Positions 32,301 through 43,262 of a stretch of DNA of 64,000 nucleotides are shown one piece after another. The stretch covers positions 21,887,409-21,951,408 of the forward strand of contig OW203765.1 of NCBI GenBank assembly GCA_934045905.1, written 5' to 3'. Below the pieces are notes generated by a model. It worked only from the letters and a program-made list of their open reading frames with translations, was not told the origin of the DNA and made no database searches. The stretch is from Leuctra nigra (lineage: Eukaryota; Arthropoda; Insecta; Plecoptera; Leuctridae). The position numbers were made by a program, and so were the translations under genes. The first letter of the stretch is position 1, and every line of letters starts with the position of its first letter.

Positions 32301-33758
32301 TTTTGGAAATTAACATAAAGGTTCAATTGATCAACTTAAAACTTTGCGTGGTTATTGGGACCAATATTTTAGGAATTGTTAGAGATTTTCATACAAGTCT
32401 GTGACAAAATGACATTTTCGATAAACATAATTTCGGTTCGAGGTGTTGCGCGTATCCGTGCTCGCTCATCAACGCGTTACTCAGAGCGTTTTCCTAGTAT
32501 TTAATATGCTTTAATAGATATTTTTACCTACTACTAGGTAATTAGGTACCTACCTACATTTAATAAAATCAGTTGTCGAATTATAAAATTGTTCTTAGTC
32601 CGAATTATTTGATTGAAACATTTTGGTGCATTTTGATATTCTACAAATTATGAAATTCTGATGCAACAAATCGACTGTAACTTCTTTGTTATGAACATAA
32701 TAATGTGAGTGAATCAAGCGTCTTTAAAAAATGCCATTGTTCAAGAACTTGAATTGTAATAAACAATCAAATTTTCATTCAATTCATTTTGAGAATGTGT
32801 ACTGCCAGTGCACCTGATCAACATGTTAAATACAGAGTGTTTTCCTGTCTTACCTACGTAATAATGTTACCTACTTCAGCATTTAGATTGTCGACTCACT
32901 TGTAATAGATTCTCCTTCCACTTATTGATCTCCTCGTCGGACAGTGCCGTGTGGACTCCGAAGTGCTCGTGGCAGTACTCCATGAACGCGCTGGCTCCTC
33001 CTATCAAGTACGCCTTCCCACCCCACATGGCAGGCTCGGTCCACGCTATCGGCGAATGGTAGTAGTTCCATCCGTTGGCTTTGTTAATCTCCACTATCCA
33101 AGTCTGTGAAGTATGCCGTCATACTTCCTTGAACGGTTCCTTGAATCCTCAATAGACTTAGCTATCCAAGCCTTGTTCACATCAAAGTGGTTTTGCATTT
33201 TGCAAAAACTTGTTTATTTTTCAATCAATCAAACCTTTATTACCCTTGACTTTGAGAGGAAAATGCCTTCCTATTAAGAGCAGTTCAGGGTCGACCTGGT
33301 CCCCTCTCCAAATTCGCGGGCTAATCGGGCCGGCTTCCCCCTCAAGATGATCCCCCTGAAATCGAATCCCACTGGCCAGAAGCCTCCCTCCCCCCGGTCC
33401 GTCCCCATTCCGGCCTGACCTGCCCTCCAGTGCTGGACTCCTCCGGGCCAGGCTCCCTTTGGTCGACCCCTCCCCATGACCTCCCTTTTATTCAACAAAG
33501 TTAACAGAATCTTAATGTGCGCAAAATGACCTCGCTGTCGACGTGCCGTTAAACATTATTATACTAGTACTACAATTCTGAGTTTTTCCACACAAAACGG
33601 CTTTGATGTGAATGAGGCTTTACCTGCCAGTCCTTGCGCATCATTGCAATTCTCTTGTACTCAAACGTTGGATCTTTCTGCGACAGACTCATTGCAATGT
33701 AGTCGGCATGTGCCAGTTTATTGCAATCTAAAGCACCAGCGACAACGATTCGCACCAT
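29388..33758 (-). CDS. MDH1B: MDH1B-like protein (malate dehydrogenase family, probable non-enzyme)
   Basis: Five minus-strand exons join in phase to 599 codons plus stop: 33758-33624, 33103-32900, 31512-31199, 30631-29979, 29881-29388. Residues 1-113 (MVRIVVAGALDCNKL..., then HSPIAWTEP, YLIGGASAFMEYCHEHFG) match the extra N-terminal domain of MDH1B, which ordinary malate dehydrogenases lack. The MDH fold follows from about 130 to 500, ending FGIPKGMYFSQPV. The nucleotide loop reads ISGAANNMTP (134-143) instead of the usual glycine-rich loop. The catalytic His region reads VWGFTGINQW (312-321) with no His, and the Asp region reads ITADLG. The last 45 residues are almost all Asp/Glu. Vertebrate MDH1B (about 518 aa) is linked to cilia and sperm. 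A structural or binding role is more likely than malate oxidation. Confidence 0.9.
31199..31512 (-). other. MDH1B: MDH1B exon 3 (Rossmann start)
   Basis: This exon encodes residues 114 to the split codon 218. It opens with a strongly basic segment (CRRRKCRR) before the first beta strand ITISGAANN, then reads IIVSLFDER, the position where cytosolic MDH binds the NAD ribose through an acidic residue (D retained). Confidence 0.75.
31620..32500. repeat. Iterated non-coding repeat block in MDH1B intron 2
   Basis: The block begins with GAGCGAGCGAAGCGAGCG (mirror-like), then a T/G-rich TTTTTG run. It repeats a degenerate unit containing CCGATC(A/G)A(T/C)CTGAAATTTTGCA or similar with TGGTCATTGGGACC, seen near 31750, 31890, 32035 and 32330. 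It ends near GTGCTCGCTCATCAACGCG. The same CCGATCGATCTGAAATTTT wording occurs in the elements at 40911 and 60115, suggesting related repeats. No conserved coding frame is visible. Confidence 0.6.
33226..33545 (+). mobile_element. GC-rich SINE/LINE-like fragment
   Basis: This block is much more GC-rich than its surroundings and ends GACCTCGCTGTCGACGTGCC then GTTAAACATTATTATAC. The ending resembles a retroposon tail (CGACGTGCCGTTAAAC followed by an ATT-type tail). No open frame or clear A/B boxes were confirmed. It lies in MDH1B intron 1. Confidence 0.5.
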
Positions 33759-33915
33759 TCTGAGGCTCTTACCGCTACGACTATGAAGAGCAGATCGTTC
33801 CAATTTATTGTATTGTTTTGTTGCAGCCCTTTGGAGCTCTTGAATGCTTTCATTTAGAAGGCACTGGGAATGGTGTGTGGAAGCATAGAAATTATCGGAG
33901 AATAATTCTACTAAA
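33759..33915. promoter_or_regulatory. Bidirectional promoter region between MDH1B and TMEM234
   Basis: Only 157 bp separate the divergent start codons of MDH1B (minus) and TMEM234 (plus). Both 5' UTRs and any core promoters must fit here or in unseen upstream exons. No TATA box is evident. The arrangement implies shared regulation; this is inference from spacing. Confidence 0.5.
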
Positions 33916-36600
33916 ATGGTTCTATTCTCTGATTTTTCTGGTGAGTAATTTCTGATTTTAGTTGAGCCCTGTAACTCCTTGTAAGATTTTCAATCCAATT
34001 TGTGTACATCTTTCAATTTTCTGCTATTATTTAATAAATTAATGGTATTTAAAAAAAGCATTCAAAACTCATTCTGATAAACTTCTACAACAAAATTTGC
34101 ATCATATTCGTAATCGTAATTAATTATTATAAACAAAAGAGTCACATATAAAAGGTAGAGGAATTTCCTATTTCACAGACACCTGCCTTGGTCTGATGCT
34201 GGTCGGAGTTTTGTGGGGCGCGACAAATCCGTTGATCAAGAAGGGAAGTGCGGGAGTGGAGAAGATCAAAGCAAGGAATCCCGTACTGCAGTTTCTACAG
34301 GAACTCAAGTTCCTCGTCACTAACTGGAAGGTGGGTACCTGACTCTTGTAAGATTGTGCAATATCCCTCTCGCCCAACCATATCATTGCCATTGACAAGG
34401 TAATTTGCATATTTCATGACAAGGATGAAAACTTGGTAATTATTTGGCATTATTGTCTTTACCTGATGATTCCTATTTACTAGTTACACTTGTGACACAA
34501 AGTCATATTGATGAAAGCTAATCACGTCTGACTACCTAGTACAGTACCTACTGATTGTAAAAATCTCTTTCCAGTACATGGTGCCATTCCTTCTGAACCA
34601 ATCTGGCTCGGTGGTTTATTTCCTGACTCTACAAAAAGCTGATCTCTCGTTGGCTGTGCCTGTTGCCAATTCCCTGACGTTTGTCTTCACAGCGTTGTCA
34701 GGCCTGGCTCTTGGGGAGGAATCGCCCGGAAGAGGTTTGTACCTAGTAACTTTATAACACTTTAGGTAGGTACCTACCTACTTCATCCAATATCCATTTA
34801 TTATCAAAACCATGACTGAAAATATGCTTATTTGATTAAACTCTTTCTTTCCTATTCCTAATAAGTAATTTTATATTCCCCACTTTTAAAAAGGGTAACC
34901 GAGGCCTGTGCCAGAACTATCGCGGAATCACCCTCATGAGCCAGTGCGCTAAGGTCTACGAGAAAGTGATTGGAAGAAGGTTGCGAGAACATACTGATCC
35001 CCAACTCCGAGAGGAGCAGTACGGATTCCGAGGTGGAAGATCAACAATTGACTTGATATTTGCCTTAAAGCAGATGATGGAGGCAAAGTGGGAGGAGGGT
35101 AGGGATATGTACCTACATGGTATTTCTGGACCTGCAAAAGGCATACGACTCGCTACCTCGACAGACGGTATGGCGATGCCTGGAGAGGAAAGGAGTGTAT
35201 CATGAGCTGATTGAACGGGTCCAAAGCACATACAGTAACAGCCGCAGCATGGTCCAGACAGCAGTCGGAAGATCCGGGTGGTTCAACATCAACACAGGTC
35301 TCCGACAAGGCAGTGCACTCTCACCAATGTTATTTAACATCGTCATGGATGAGATGATAAGAGAAGTGGAACGGGAAGAGAGCGACCAGTCAACAACTCT
35401 TGTGTTTGCCGACGACATCATGGTGTGGGGAGAATGTGCACAGGACGTCCAAGAGAAGATCGACAGATGGGATGTAGTAACTCGGGAATACGGGCTCAGG
35501 ATAAGCAGAGAAAAGAGTGAGGCCATGGTGATGAGTAGGGATAAGAAAGCCCAAAATACTAACATCCAGCTACAAGGAGAAGTACTCGAAGTAAAGCAGG
35601 AGTTCAAATATCTAGGAAGCATAGTGACCAATGAGGCTAGGATGGGAGCAGAGATATCTAGGCGGATACACCTTGCCAGTGGATTCTACCAGTCAGTCAG
35701 AAAGCTTCTGTGGAATGAAGACATGCCAACCAAATGCAAGATGCTACTCTACAAGACCTACTTCATACCAATACTAACTTATGGTGCAGTTACATGGACA
35801 TTGACCAACAAAGAAGCAGGAAATGTCCAGGCGGCCGAGATGAAATTCCTCAGAAGCATCGCTGGAGTATCGAAGATGGAAAAGCAAAGAAGTACTGACA
35901 TAAGGAAGAAGCTAGGTGTTGAGAGCCTCAACTATAAGATAGGAAGAGACAGACTACGCTGGTATGGTCATCTTAGAAGAATGAATCCCAAGAGAATACC
36001 GAAGAGAGAATTTGAAAGAGCGAGAGACCGGGAAAGCAGAAGGGGTAGACCGAGAGTGAAGTGGGAGGACCAGGTGAAGTGGGATGTAGAGGAAAGAGGT
36101 GAGGAGTGGGGAACAGTGACTGCAGAAAGATTGTGGGAGGACAGAGAGAGGTGGAGAGTCATGGTGGAGCGGCAGCAACCAGAATACGAAGAGGAGGAGG
36201 AAGAAGAAGAGTGTGATGTGTCAGGACCGGCCACCCGACATCACTGAAGCAAAGGCCCAAGATGGATGGTGGAATTCCACCCCCCGACCCGACATTGTGT
36301 TGGAAACGGGAGACAGATATTTATTTATTATATTGTTGTTTGAAATAGTAGGTATTGGTGTAAACTTGGGTGAACTTACCTACCTACTAGTTTTTTTCCT
36401 ATATTTGGACCAATTACTTGAGTTAGGTCATATGTATTTTTACTTACACTCTTTCAAATAATGCATTTCTTCTATTTTTGCCATGTAGAGGTGGTATTAG
36501 ACGATTGTCATATTTGTTTCTTACAGATGTGTACATTGGCGTAGGCTTCGTCATCGCTGGGATCAGCCTCTGTGTTCTTGACAAGTCCTTCAACCTCTGA
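33916..36600 (+). CDS. TMEM234: TMEM234 family membrane protein
   Basis: Four exons join in phase to 136 codons plus stop: 33916-33940, 34179-34330, 34575-34734, 36527-36600, all with GT/AG introns. The product shows LVGVLWGATNPLIKKGSAG (first membrane helix with a WG(A/G)T(N/Q)PL motif), FLQELKFLVTNWKYMVPFLL, LSLAVPVANSLTFVFTA and a last helix VYIGVGFVIAGISLCVL before the stop. These are the conserved blocks of TMEM234, a small four-helix protein related to EamA/drug-metabolite transporters; the human form has about 140 residues. The first exon is only 25 nt, so the start is the least certain part. The biochemical function of the family is not established. Intron 3 contains a LINE. Confidence 0.92.
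34893..36345 (+). mobile_element. 5'-truncated LINE (RTE/Proto2-like) in TMEM234 intron 3
   Basis: The insertion starts inside the reverse transcriptase (CQNYRGITLMSQCAKV) with no endonuclease domain, and runs through RT and the C-terminal region to a stop at 36244-36246, followed by a short 3' UTR and an AT-rich tail. Truncation at the 5' end is usual for LINE insertions by target-primed reverse transcription. It is in the same orientation as the host gene. The clade assignment rests on general motif pattern and is tentative. Confidence 0.85.
34896..36246 (+). pseudogene. LINE reverse transcriptase, truncated and frame-broken
   Basis: Two frames make one product. The first (to about 35115) has YRGITLMSQCAKVYEKVIG and EEQYGFRGGRSTIDLIFALK. 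The second (from 35117, to 36246) has FLDLQKAYDSLPRQ, GLRQGSALSPMLFNIVMDEM, the catalytic LVFADDIMVW, KYLGSIVTNEARM and the late motif LRWYGHLRRM with RGRPRVKWEDQV. A frame change near 35110-35120 separates them, so this copy is inactive. Antisense frames here are shadows. Confidence 0.85.
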
Positions 36601-37650
36601 CATCTCATCGTAAGAAACCAATTCACCAGCATTCCAATTGTCAAATTGCTGAACTCTCCACAGCTGGCAAACTAGATCAGGTAAAAATTAATCGACTAGT
36701 ATGTATTTTAAAAAAATCATTCTTTTCAATCAATTTTGAAGGTAAATAGGAGATGGTGTGAGCAAAGTTGTGGATAAATAAGTAGGGATGGATTAGATTA
36801 AAATAGAAAATCGCTTACATGTATTTAGAAACAAATCATTTTAATACATTTTTTATCATTGTTACAATGATTCCTCTTAACATTCATTAGCAAATTTTTG
36901 TTACGTATTATAACATATAAATCCCAGGGGTATTATTACAAAATCCTATGTTAATTCTTACAGCGATATTGCATTACTTTTGATTTAGAACCAAAGTAAT
37001 CGTCTAGGTATTTGAATTACTCTAATTACTCTTTCGACACCACTAATAATTGCCGCTTTGGCACGGTGGTTAATGAAAGAAACTTGTAGAATATACTCTT
37101 AGTTGAATTAACACTATCCCTACACTAAGATGTATCAGTTATTATTAGCTATCTAAGTAGTATGTACCAAGACAATAATGCATACAAATTATGTTACTTG
37201 AATTTGTTTAAATGTAAAGCACCATTGAATGTGGGATTGGATGGCAGCTGGACAATGCAACAATCTTCCTCGAGGGGATATTATCGACTACTATGATCAT
37301 ATATACAAGTTAAATGTTTATGTTTTCATTTCACAATAAGCTGAAGGGTTAGAGGTGAGGTGTGAATGTGAAATGTTACGTGAACTCTTCGGCGACGGAT
37401 TGACTCAACTCATTATATTACTCGGCGGTTAAACTATGAGAGAGGTCGGAAGAGAGTTGCAAGGTATCTTGAAAAGAAATCGGAGAGGGGGAAATGGATA
37501 GATTTGTGGACGGAGATCAGTCGGGAGGATCCTCCGCAACCGATCTCTACCAATGACTACGTCTAAGAGAGTCGTACGTTTCCGTCAGCCGCGTTCCCTG
37601 CCCTCCGAAAGTCCTTTTCTCCAGAAGACTCCCTCGGCTTGCGTTGGCCA
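36601..37650. other. Intergenic DNA between convergent genes
   Basis: This is the 3' flank of TMEM234 (plus) and of the Ser/Arg-rich gene (minus), which converge here. I see no exon; AATAAA-like words are present on both strands. Confidence 0.4.
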
Positions 37651-40600
37651 CTACTTCTTCCTCAGCCGGAACCAGCCGGACTTGACCTTGGAGTCTTTCG
37701 GCATCGACATTGACCTCGCCAGTTCCGACCGCTTGCGTTCGCTCTCGCTCAGCTTCGTCTTCTTCAAGGTCGTGTTCCTGTAGCCGTTGCTCAGCTCCCC
37801 GACGGAAACGTTGAGTCCGTTGCCGAGCCGCTTGCCGGAGTCGTCCAGGTCTCTGCGAGAGCCCTTGCCATCTCGCAGCAAAGAGTCGCTCGACTTGTTG
37901 TAGTCGTTGCGGTTCAGCGAGTTGGCAGACTTGCGGTTCTCCTTGTCCTTGCCTCGACTCTCTCGCTTTAGAGAGTTGTACGACTTGGCCGACGACTCTT
38001 TGTTGTTCTTGATGCGGTTCAAGGTCGACGATGTGGTCTTGTAGTTGGTCGGCACTTTGGGAGGCTTCGTGGCTCGGGACTGAATGTCGGAGTCATTCTG
38101 GTAGTGGACCTGCAACGAAACATGGAGATTGGAGATTAAATCAAGATATACTTTTGAGTACTATTATGATATCCATCTTCAGTTATTTTTCTTGATTGCC
38201 AATATAATTAACAATATTCACAAAGCCTCCAACTGATTTTTTTTATTTTGGGACATGACAAAATTGTACACTATATCAGAATGAGAAGCAATATATTGTA
38301 GTTTTTTCAAGGCTGGTTTGGTTTTACCTGACTGCACAAGGAATTACTAGGTACATACTTTTAAAAAAATATGTATTTCTCCATAAGAAGTTATTTCTTG
38401 AAGTTATTCCTTGGGGCCTTCACTAAAAAGACTTCAATGATTATGCTATGGTCAACCCTCACTATTTCAGCCCGACTGTCGCCTACCTCCATGGGTTCTC
38501 GATAATGCCTGGGCTTCCACGGTGCCAGCACGCTGATGGACCGAGACACGGTGCGCGTGGCGGGAGTCAGGTTGGATCCGGTGGTGGAAGACAGTTCCTC
38601 GCGACTTCTTGCACGCCGGTTGGTGCGCGCGGGCGTGCGGCCAGGGATGTCACCGACTGAGAGGTAAAGAGTGGTTCAACGTTACTCGTGAAAAAACAGT
38701 GTGCATCAAGATCGTCTGGATAAAGTGAATTAGCAATGAAAACCTGTACAAACTCTTGAGTTTATGGGTGTTTGCAAGTGTTGTACCAATATTAAGTTTC
38801 TAATGTGTAGGTTCCAAATTTTTTTGACAATTCTAGTGCGTGCACCATTTTTTAAATGTGTATAAAAAAGTCTATGAATGATTTATTATTTATGATGTAT
38901 GGGACTCTTTATTTCAAATACTTTGTATTTTGTTAACTTGTATAAAAATTGTTACCTACATAAAATATTAAAAGTGATGAAAAGAAGTATATTTTTAATA
39001 AAAAATGTATGAATTTAAAATAAAAATTATGACTTTATTTAACCAAACCTTTCGCTGGGTTTTTCCGTAATCAAATTAAAATGTTAATACCTAGGTACCT
39101 ACAGTTTTCTGTTTTCAATTGCAAAGTATAATATTGAGAAATGAATTACACTTGAAACAAAAACATTAGTTTGCAAACGAACACTCATTTCAAATGGCCA
39201 TTTAAGATAATTAGCACACGGTCTTGTGGTGTTGAGGACTGAATTCTGCAAATGACTAGTACTTGAGAATGCAACTTCTTTTGAACATGATGGTAAGGTG
39301 ATAGAAAGTAGAAATCCAATCTGAGCACTGCAATCTAGTTTACTTGTCATTTCTGTCAATTGCACCGGAGTGGGGTTGTGTTGGTATACCTGTGGCGGCG
39401 TGCAAGTAGACCACAGAACGCTGAGACTGCTGACTGCTGTCCCCCTCGGTGGTGCTCTCTGCTGAGCTGGTGGCCAACTCTCCGGCACTGCGGTGGTGGC
39501 GCCTCCTGGGTACCTGTGCATCAACATTTCTATTAGGTACTTTTCTGACAAAGTACCGTCTGAAAACCTACTTCCACTGGAATTCCACTATTTGGCTACT
39601 TTTTCCAATAAATAGTCAAAACTACACTATAAATCCACATTTATACTATTTTTTTGACATTATTTGCTATTTTTTACATCTTTGTCATACTTCCTTGAAA
39701 TTTAGAGATATAACTGATTGGAAGCCCTTCGGTATTCAGACGATGATCACTTTATACTTGATTTTGAATGATTGACATCAACCGTACTTTTGGATTGAAA
39801 ATTGATGGAATCACATCATTTTGGTAACTTTACTTAATTCCAATTTTTTTACTAGTCTTTAGAGTATATATTTTTAAATTTATGTAACTTTCAAGTACTC
39901 AAAAGTTTGGTTGCATAAAATGTAACAATCAATTGGGTTGACCTGCATAAAGGACTGTGCATAAAGGATGTCACGCTTCGTGGGATAGGGTGGGGGGAGG
40001 GGGGGGGGGTGCACCAGTATGGGACACAGGAGGGGAGGGGAGGGTCTGGAGCCAGTAGGACGTCACGTTTTGATACAGATATTTTCAAGCATTTTAAATT
40101 TCAGTTGATATTATATCGGAACCGGAAATTTTGCTAAAAACGATAAATTCTGATACATTTTACAGTAAAATATATTTAATTTAAGTGGGGATAGAGATAG
40201 ATTTGTGACGTCCATTTAGGGGGGGGGGTCTCAAATAGTGTGACACAGCGTGACAGGGTGGAGGGGGGGTAAAAATATGCAATTTTTAGCGTGACGTCCT
40301 TTATGCACAGTCCCTACTTCTAATTGAACTTCTGACAACATAAAGGTGTAAAAACGCGTACCAGCATTGATACATTTATTGGAAAGAAGTCAAATGCATA
40401 GTGTAGTAGTCGGTATCATACCTGGAGTTTGTTGTTTGTGCTCTTGTACCGCCTGTTGTTGGCATCCCTCAGCGGCACGTATCTCGTCTGTCCGGCGCTG
40501 GTCGGATGCTCGGCCAGCGTCGCCATGGGCTTCACAGTGTTCTTGTTCGAGACTCCGTGCGAACGGACAGACTCGGCATCCGTGTCGCCGAAGAAGCGCA

Positions 40601-43031
40601 GGTTCTTGTTGCCGCTGGACGAGTTGTTGTTGTTGAAACTCGAGTGTTTGCTCGGTGGCTTGGACTCGTCTGACTCGCTGATCGTTTCGCTCGGCTCCAT
40701 CTGATCAAGTAGACACGTTTCTGTATTCATTTGTACCAGGAAACATAACTTTCATATCTGACAAATCGGACTAGTGAAGTCTACACCCTCAATATTATTT
40801 CTATGAAGTGTACTTATGTATTCCAGTAAAAAGAAAATTTCTATAAATTCAATTAGTACCCACATCTAAATTTGATTTGCACTGGTGCTGTGTTAAATTT
40901 TTAATTTTATCTAGTGGAGCGGTCGCTCCACCCAGCCAAGTCGTACTGTACACTCACACTCACTCAACATACCGTAAATGCCTAATAAACCGAGGAGCAG
41001 ACCAAACACTTTTACTGTAAGCAACAACATGGCATTTTCGGCCTACTGGATCATAAAATTGGAAAATCTCACATTGTTGTAAAATATCTTAATTTTGAGC
41101 TATGGCCCACCCCACCACATATACCAAATTTGGGAACAATAGGCTATACCATTTGCGAGCTAGAGGGCCGAGAAAACCGTGAAATTACACCACTTTGATC
41201 TTTAGATGATGATTCAGATGATATCAGGAAACACCGCTATCACCGCCACAGCCTAAACGGCTTAGCCGATCGATCTGAAATTTTTACCACATGTGCACTT
41301 TTGGCGTCTGAGGTGCCTTTTTATAAAACCAACCGGTAGTCGCCATTTTGAAACCGGAAGTGACGTCATATCTCGAAAACGGCTAAACCGATCGGAATGA
41401 AACTAGCGCCAAATGATTCAGACGGTCGTCTATATGGAATATCAGTAGTTAAAGTAGAGATGTACTATTACCGAAACCGGAAATGACGTCATGAAAATGA
41501 AGATCTAGATTTTAATGACCTCTTACTACAATAACTACATATTCAGAAGGCTTATAATGATACATAACATTTAGAGAAATAAATTCTAGGTGGCAGTTAT
41601 TTCAGTCGCCATTTTGAAAACCGGAAGTGATACCATATCTCGAAAACGGCTGGATTGATTGGAACGAAGCTTTCGCAATTCTTAATGGAATATCACTTTA
41701 AGCTTAGGTATATTGAGCACCAAACACAATTTTTCGTATTAACCAATTCGGAAATGGCGTATTTTTTAAAAGTATTTAGTCATTGTTGCTCCGATGTGTG
41801 TTACAAGTTGTGTAAATAAACTAAAAAAATAAGTGATATCCCCATAAAAAAACACTCCGTGTAAAAATACCAGCCAAGTCTCTTCAACTATAAAAAAAAT
41901 AGAATAAATCTAAAAATTCAGCACTGAAAAGTAGTGATATCAAAAAATGAGCCAAGTCAAAACTTAATTTTAAAAACCAAAATATACTTGGCGCATCGTT
42001 TTTAAGGGCATTATAGGTATATTATATATAATTAGGTAGGTACATTTGATTTTTGGCATATGCTTCTATACTATTTATATACACGATGCGCCAAGTATAT
42101 TTTGGTTTTTAAAATTAAGTTTTGACTTGGCTCATTTTTTGATATCACTACTTTTCAGTGCTGAATTTTTAGATTTATTCTATTTTTTTTATAGTTGAAG
42201 AGACTTGGCTGGTATTTTTACACGGAGTGTTTTTTTATGGGTCTTGGTTACATTAAAAAATTTGTATTATTTTCATCATACTTCCTTCATTTTTTACATT
42301 TAACAGATTTTATAAAAACCTATTGAAATATAAATGGTTACAATTTAAATAATGGTGTAACTAGTGAGACAAGTTAAGAATTTGAATTTATCGAAATAAT
42401 CGATATGGTTAAAATAAAGTTAATGTTATTACTCAAAATCGTAATTATGACAAAGTTGTCAAAACAGCAAAAACTCACTAACAGTGGTATTTTTTTTTTT
42501 TTTTAAATCGTGTATTCTTGTCAGTTGGTATGAATCCATATTAGCAAAATTGTGAGCACAGCTCTTTTATAAAGAGTGTTGTCACAAAAAACTTAAACTG
42601 CACGGCCGTTTTGGTTTTAAACACAATAAAACACGAATTTAGGCCGATGAAATGACAGAAGTGTTTGAGAAACTTATAAAATAGGTACTGGGTTTGGTGA
42701 AAAATTTACCAATTTGCAAGTACATTTTAAGAAAATAATGTAGAAATGGCGCAAATCTTCATTTAAAAAAATGTGTCCTGGCGGTGGGGGGGGGGGGGGG
42801 GGGGAGCCTATGTGGTCACTAAATGAAATCTTGATAAAACAAGATCTTGCTGTCCAGGTCACCCACCTTGGCACGAGGCTTCTTCCTGCTGGTCAGTCTG
42901 TCCAGTGACTTGAACCAGCCACTGGAGGCGCTGCTGGCCTGACTGGGGGCGGCGTGGCTGGCGGGGCGCGAGGGGGAGGGGCTGGGGGTGGCCAGGCGCT
43001 CGCGGCGGCTCCTCGTCAGAGTGCTCGACTC
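37651..43031 (-). CDS. Ser/Arg/Lys-rich protein of unknown identity, five 3' exons (partial)
   Basis: Five minus-strand exons join in phase: 43031-42867, 40700-40422, 39513-39390, 38656-38487, 38109-37651; all introns are GT/AG, and 398 residues are visible. The first exon opens with an acceptor and no ATG, so the 5' part is missing. The chain is low-complexity and basic with conserved-looking islands: SGWFKSLDRL, NKNLRFFGDTD, RYVPLRDANN, QRSVVYLHAATVGDIPG, then SRSISVLAPWKPRHYREPME. It ends KSGWFRLRKK then stop. The GWF(K/R)..R.(T)..KK pattern occurs near both ends of the visible part. RRASL-like and RSxS motifs suggest many kinase sites. It reads like the disordered tail of a cytoskeletal or scaffold protein, but I do not recognise it and no enzyme domain is visible. 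Confidence 0.72.
39951..40314. mobile_element. MITE with G-rich subterminal runs
   Basis: The left end AGGACTGTGCATAAAGGA then TGTCACGC and the right end GCGTGACGTCC then TTTATGCACAGTCCCT are near-perfect inverted repeats of about 27 bp. Runs of G follow each end internally (about 39991-40008, 40218-40228 and 40262-40269). Target duplication is unclear. It lies in an intron of the Ser/Arg-rich gene. Confidence 0.75.
41341..41840 (+). repeat. Tandem units with YY1/ETS/CRE-like motifs (copy 1)
   Basis: Each unit of about 266 bp begins CGCCATTTTG(A)AAACCGGAAGTGA (41341 and 41607), with a second half-unit ACCGGAAATGACGTCATGA at about 41477. The first unit reads CCGGAAGTGACGTCATATC, the second is decayed to AGTGATACCATATC. 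Confidence 0.8.
41841..42241. repeat. Perfect long hairpin (158-bp arms)
   Basis: The arms 41841-41998 and 42084-42241 are exact reverse complements as far as I can align by eye, around an 85-bp AT-rich loop. The outer tip is CCCATAAAAAAACACTCCGT and the inner tip TACTTGGCGCATCG. Confidence 0.9.
42784..42804. repeat. Poly-G run
   Basis: A run of about 20 G lies 60 bp downstream, on the minus strand, of the exon 42867-43031. It encodes nothing. Confidence 0.9.
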
Positions 43032-43262
43032 CTGGACACAAGACACAAACACAACTCAAAACATGGGACAGGAATAAACTCGAAAAACAGAGAGCAAACA
43101 ATTGTTTTAATTTTTTATATTATGTGTATAGGTTTGCTTGGTGTTGTGTTTTAACTCCCATTAGGTACACACACACACAGTAAGGGGATTAGAAACCACA
43201 TAAAAGGCTCCATTTCTTGGGAAAGTATGCGTTTTTACAACTTTTATGTGAACTTTTGAATA

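Larger units (their letters stand above)
40911..42241. mobile_element. Composite palindromic non-coding element, copy 1
   Basis: It starts CTAG then an 8-bp-arm hairpin (GTGGAGCGGTCGCTCCAC, 40914-40931). Two tandem units of about 266 bp follow, starting near 41341 and 41607. It ends in a long hairpin with arms 41841-41998 and 42084-42241. No coding frame. Short CAGCCAAGTC words lie just inside the left end and inside the hairpin arms, inverted at the right end. Subterminal inverted repeats, an end hairpin next to CTAG and internal tandem repeats recall Helentron-derived (HINE/DINE-1-type) elements, but the insertion-site rule was not confirmed. It lies in an intron of the Ser/Arg-rich gene. 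Confidence 0.75.

Noticed and set aside
35200..35631. 143-codon minus frame
   Set aside because: Antisense shadow of the LINE reverse transcriptase.
39099..39551. 150-codon minus frame as a single-exon gene
   Set aside because: Only 39390-39513, in another reading phase, is a spliced exon; the rest is intron.
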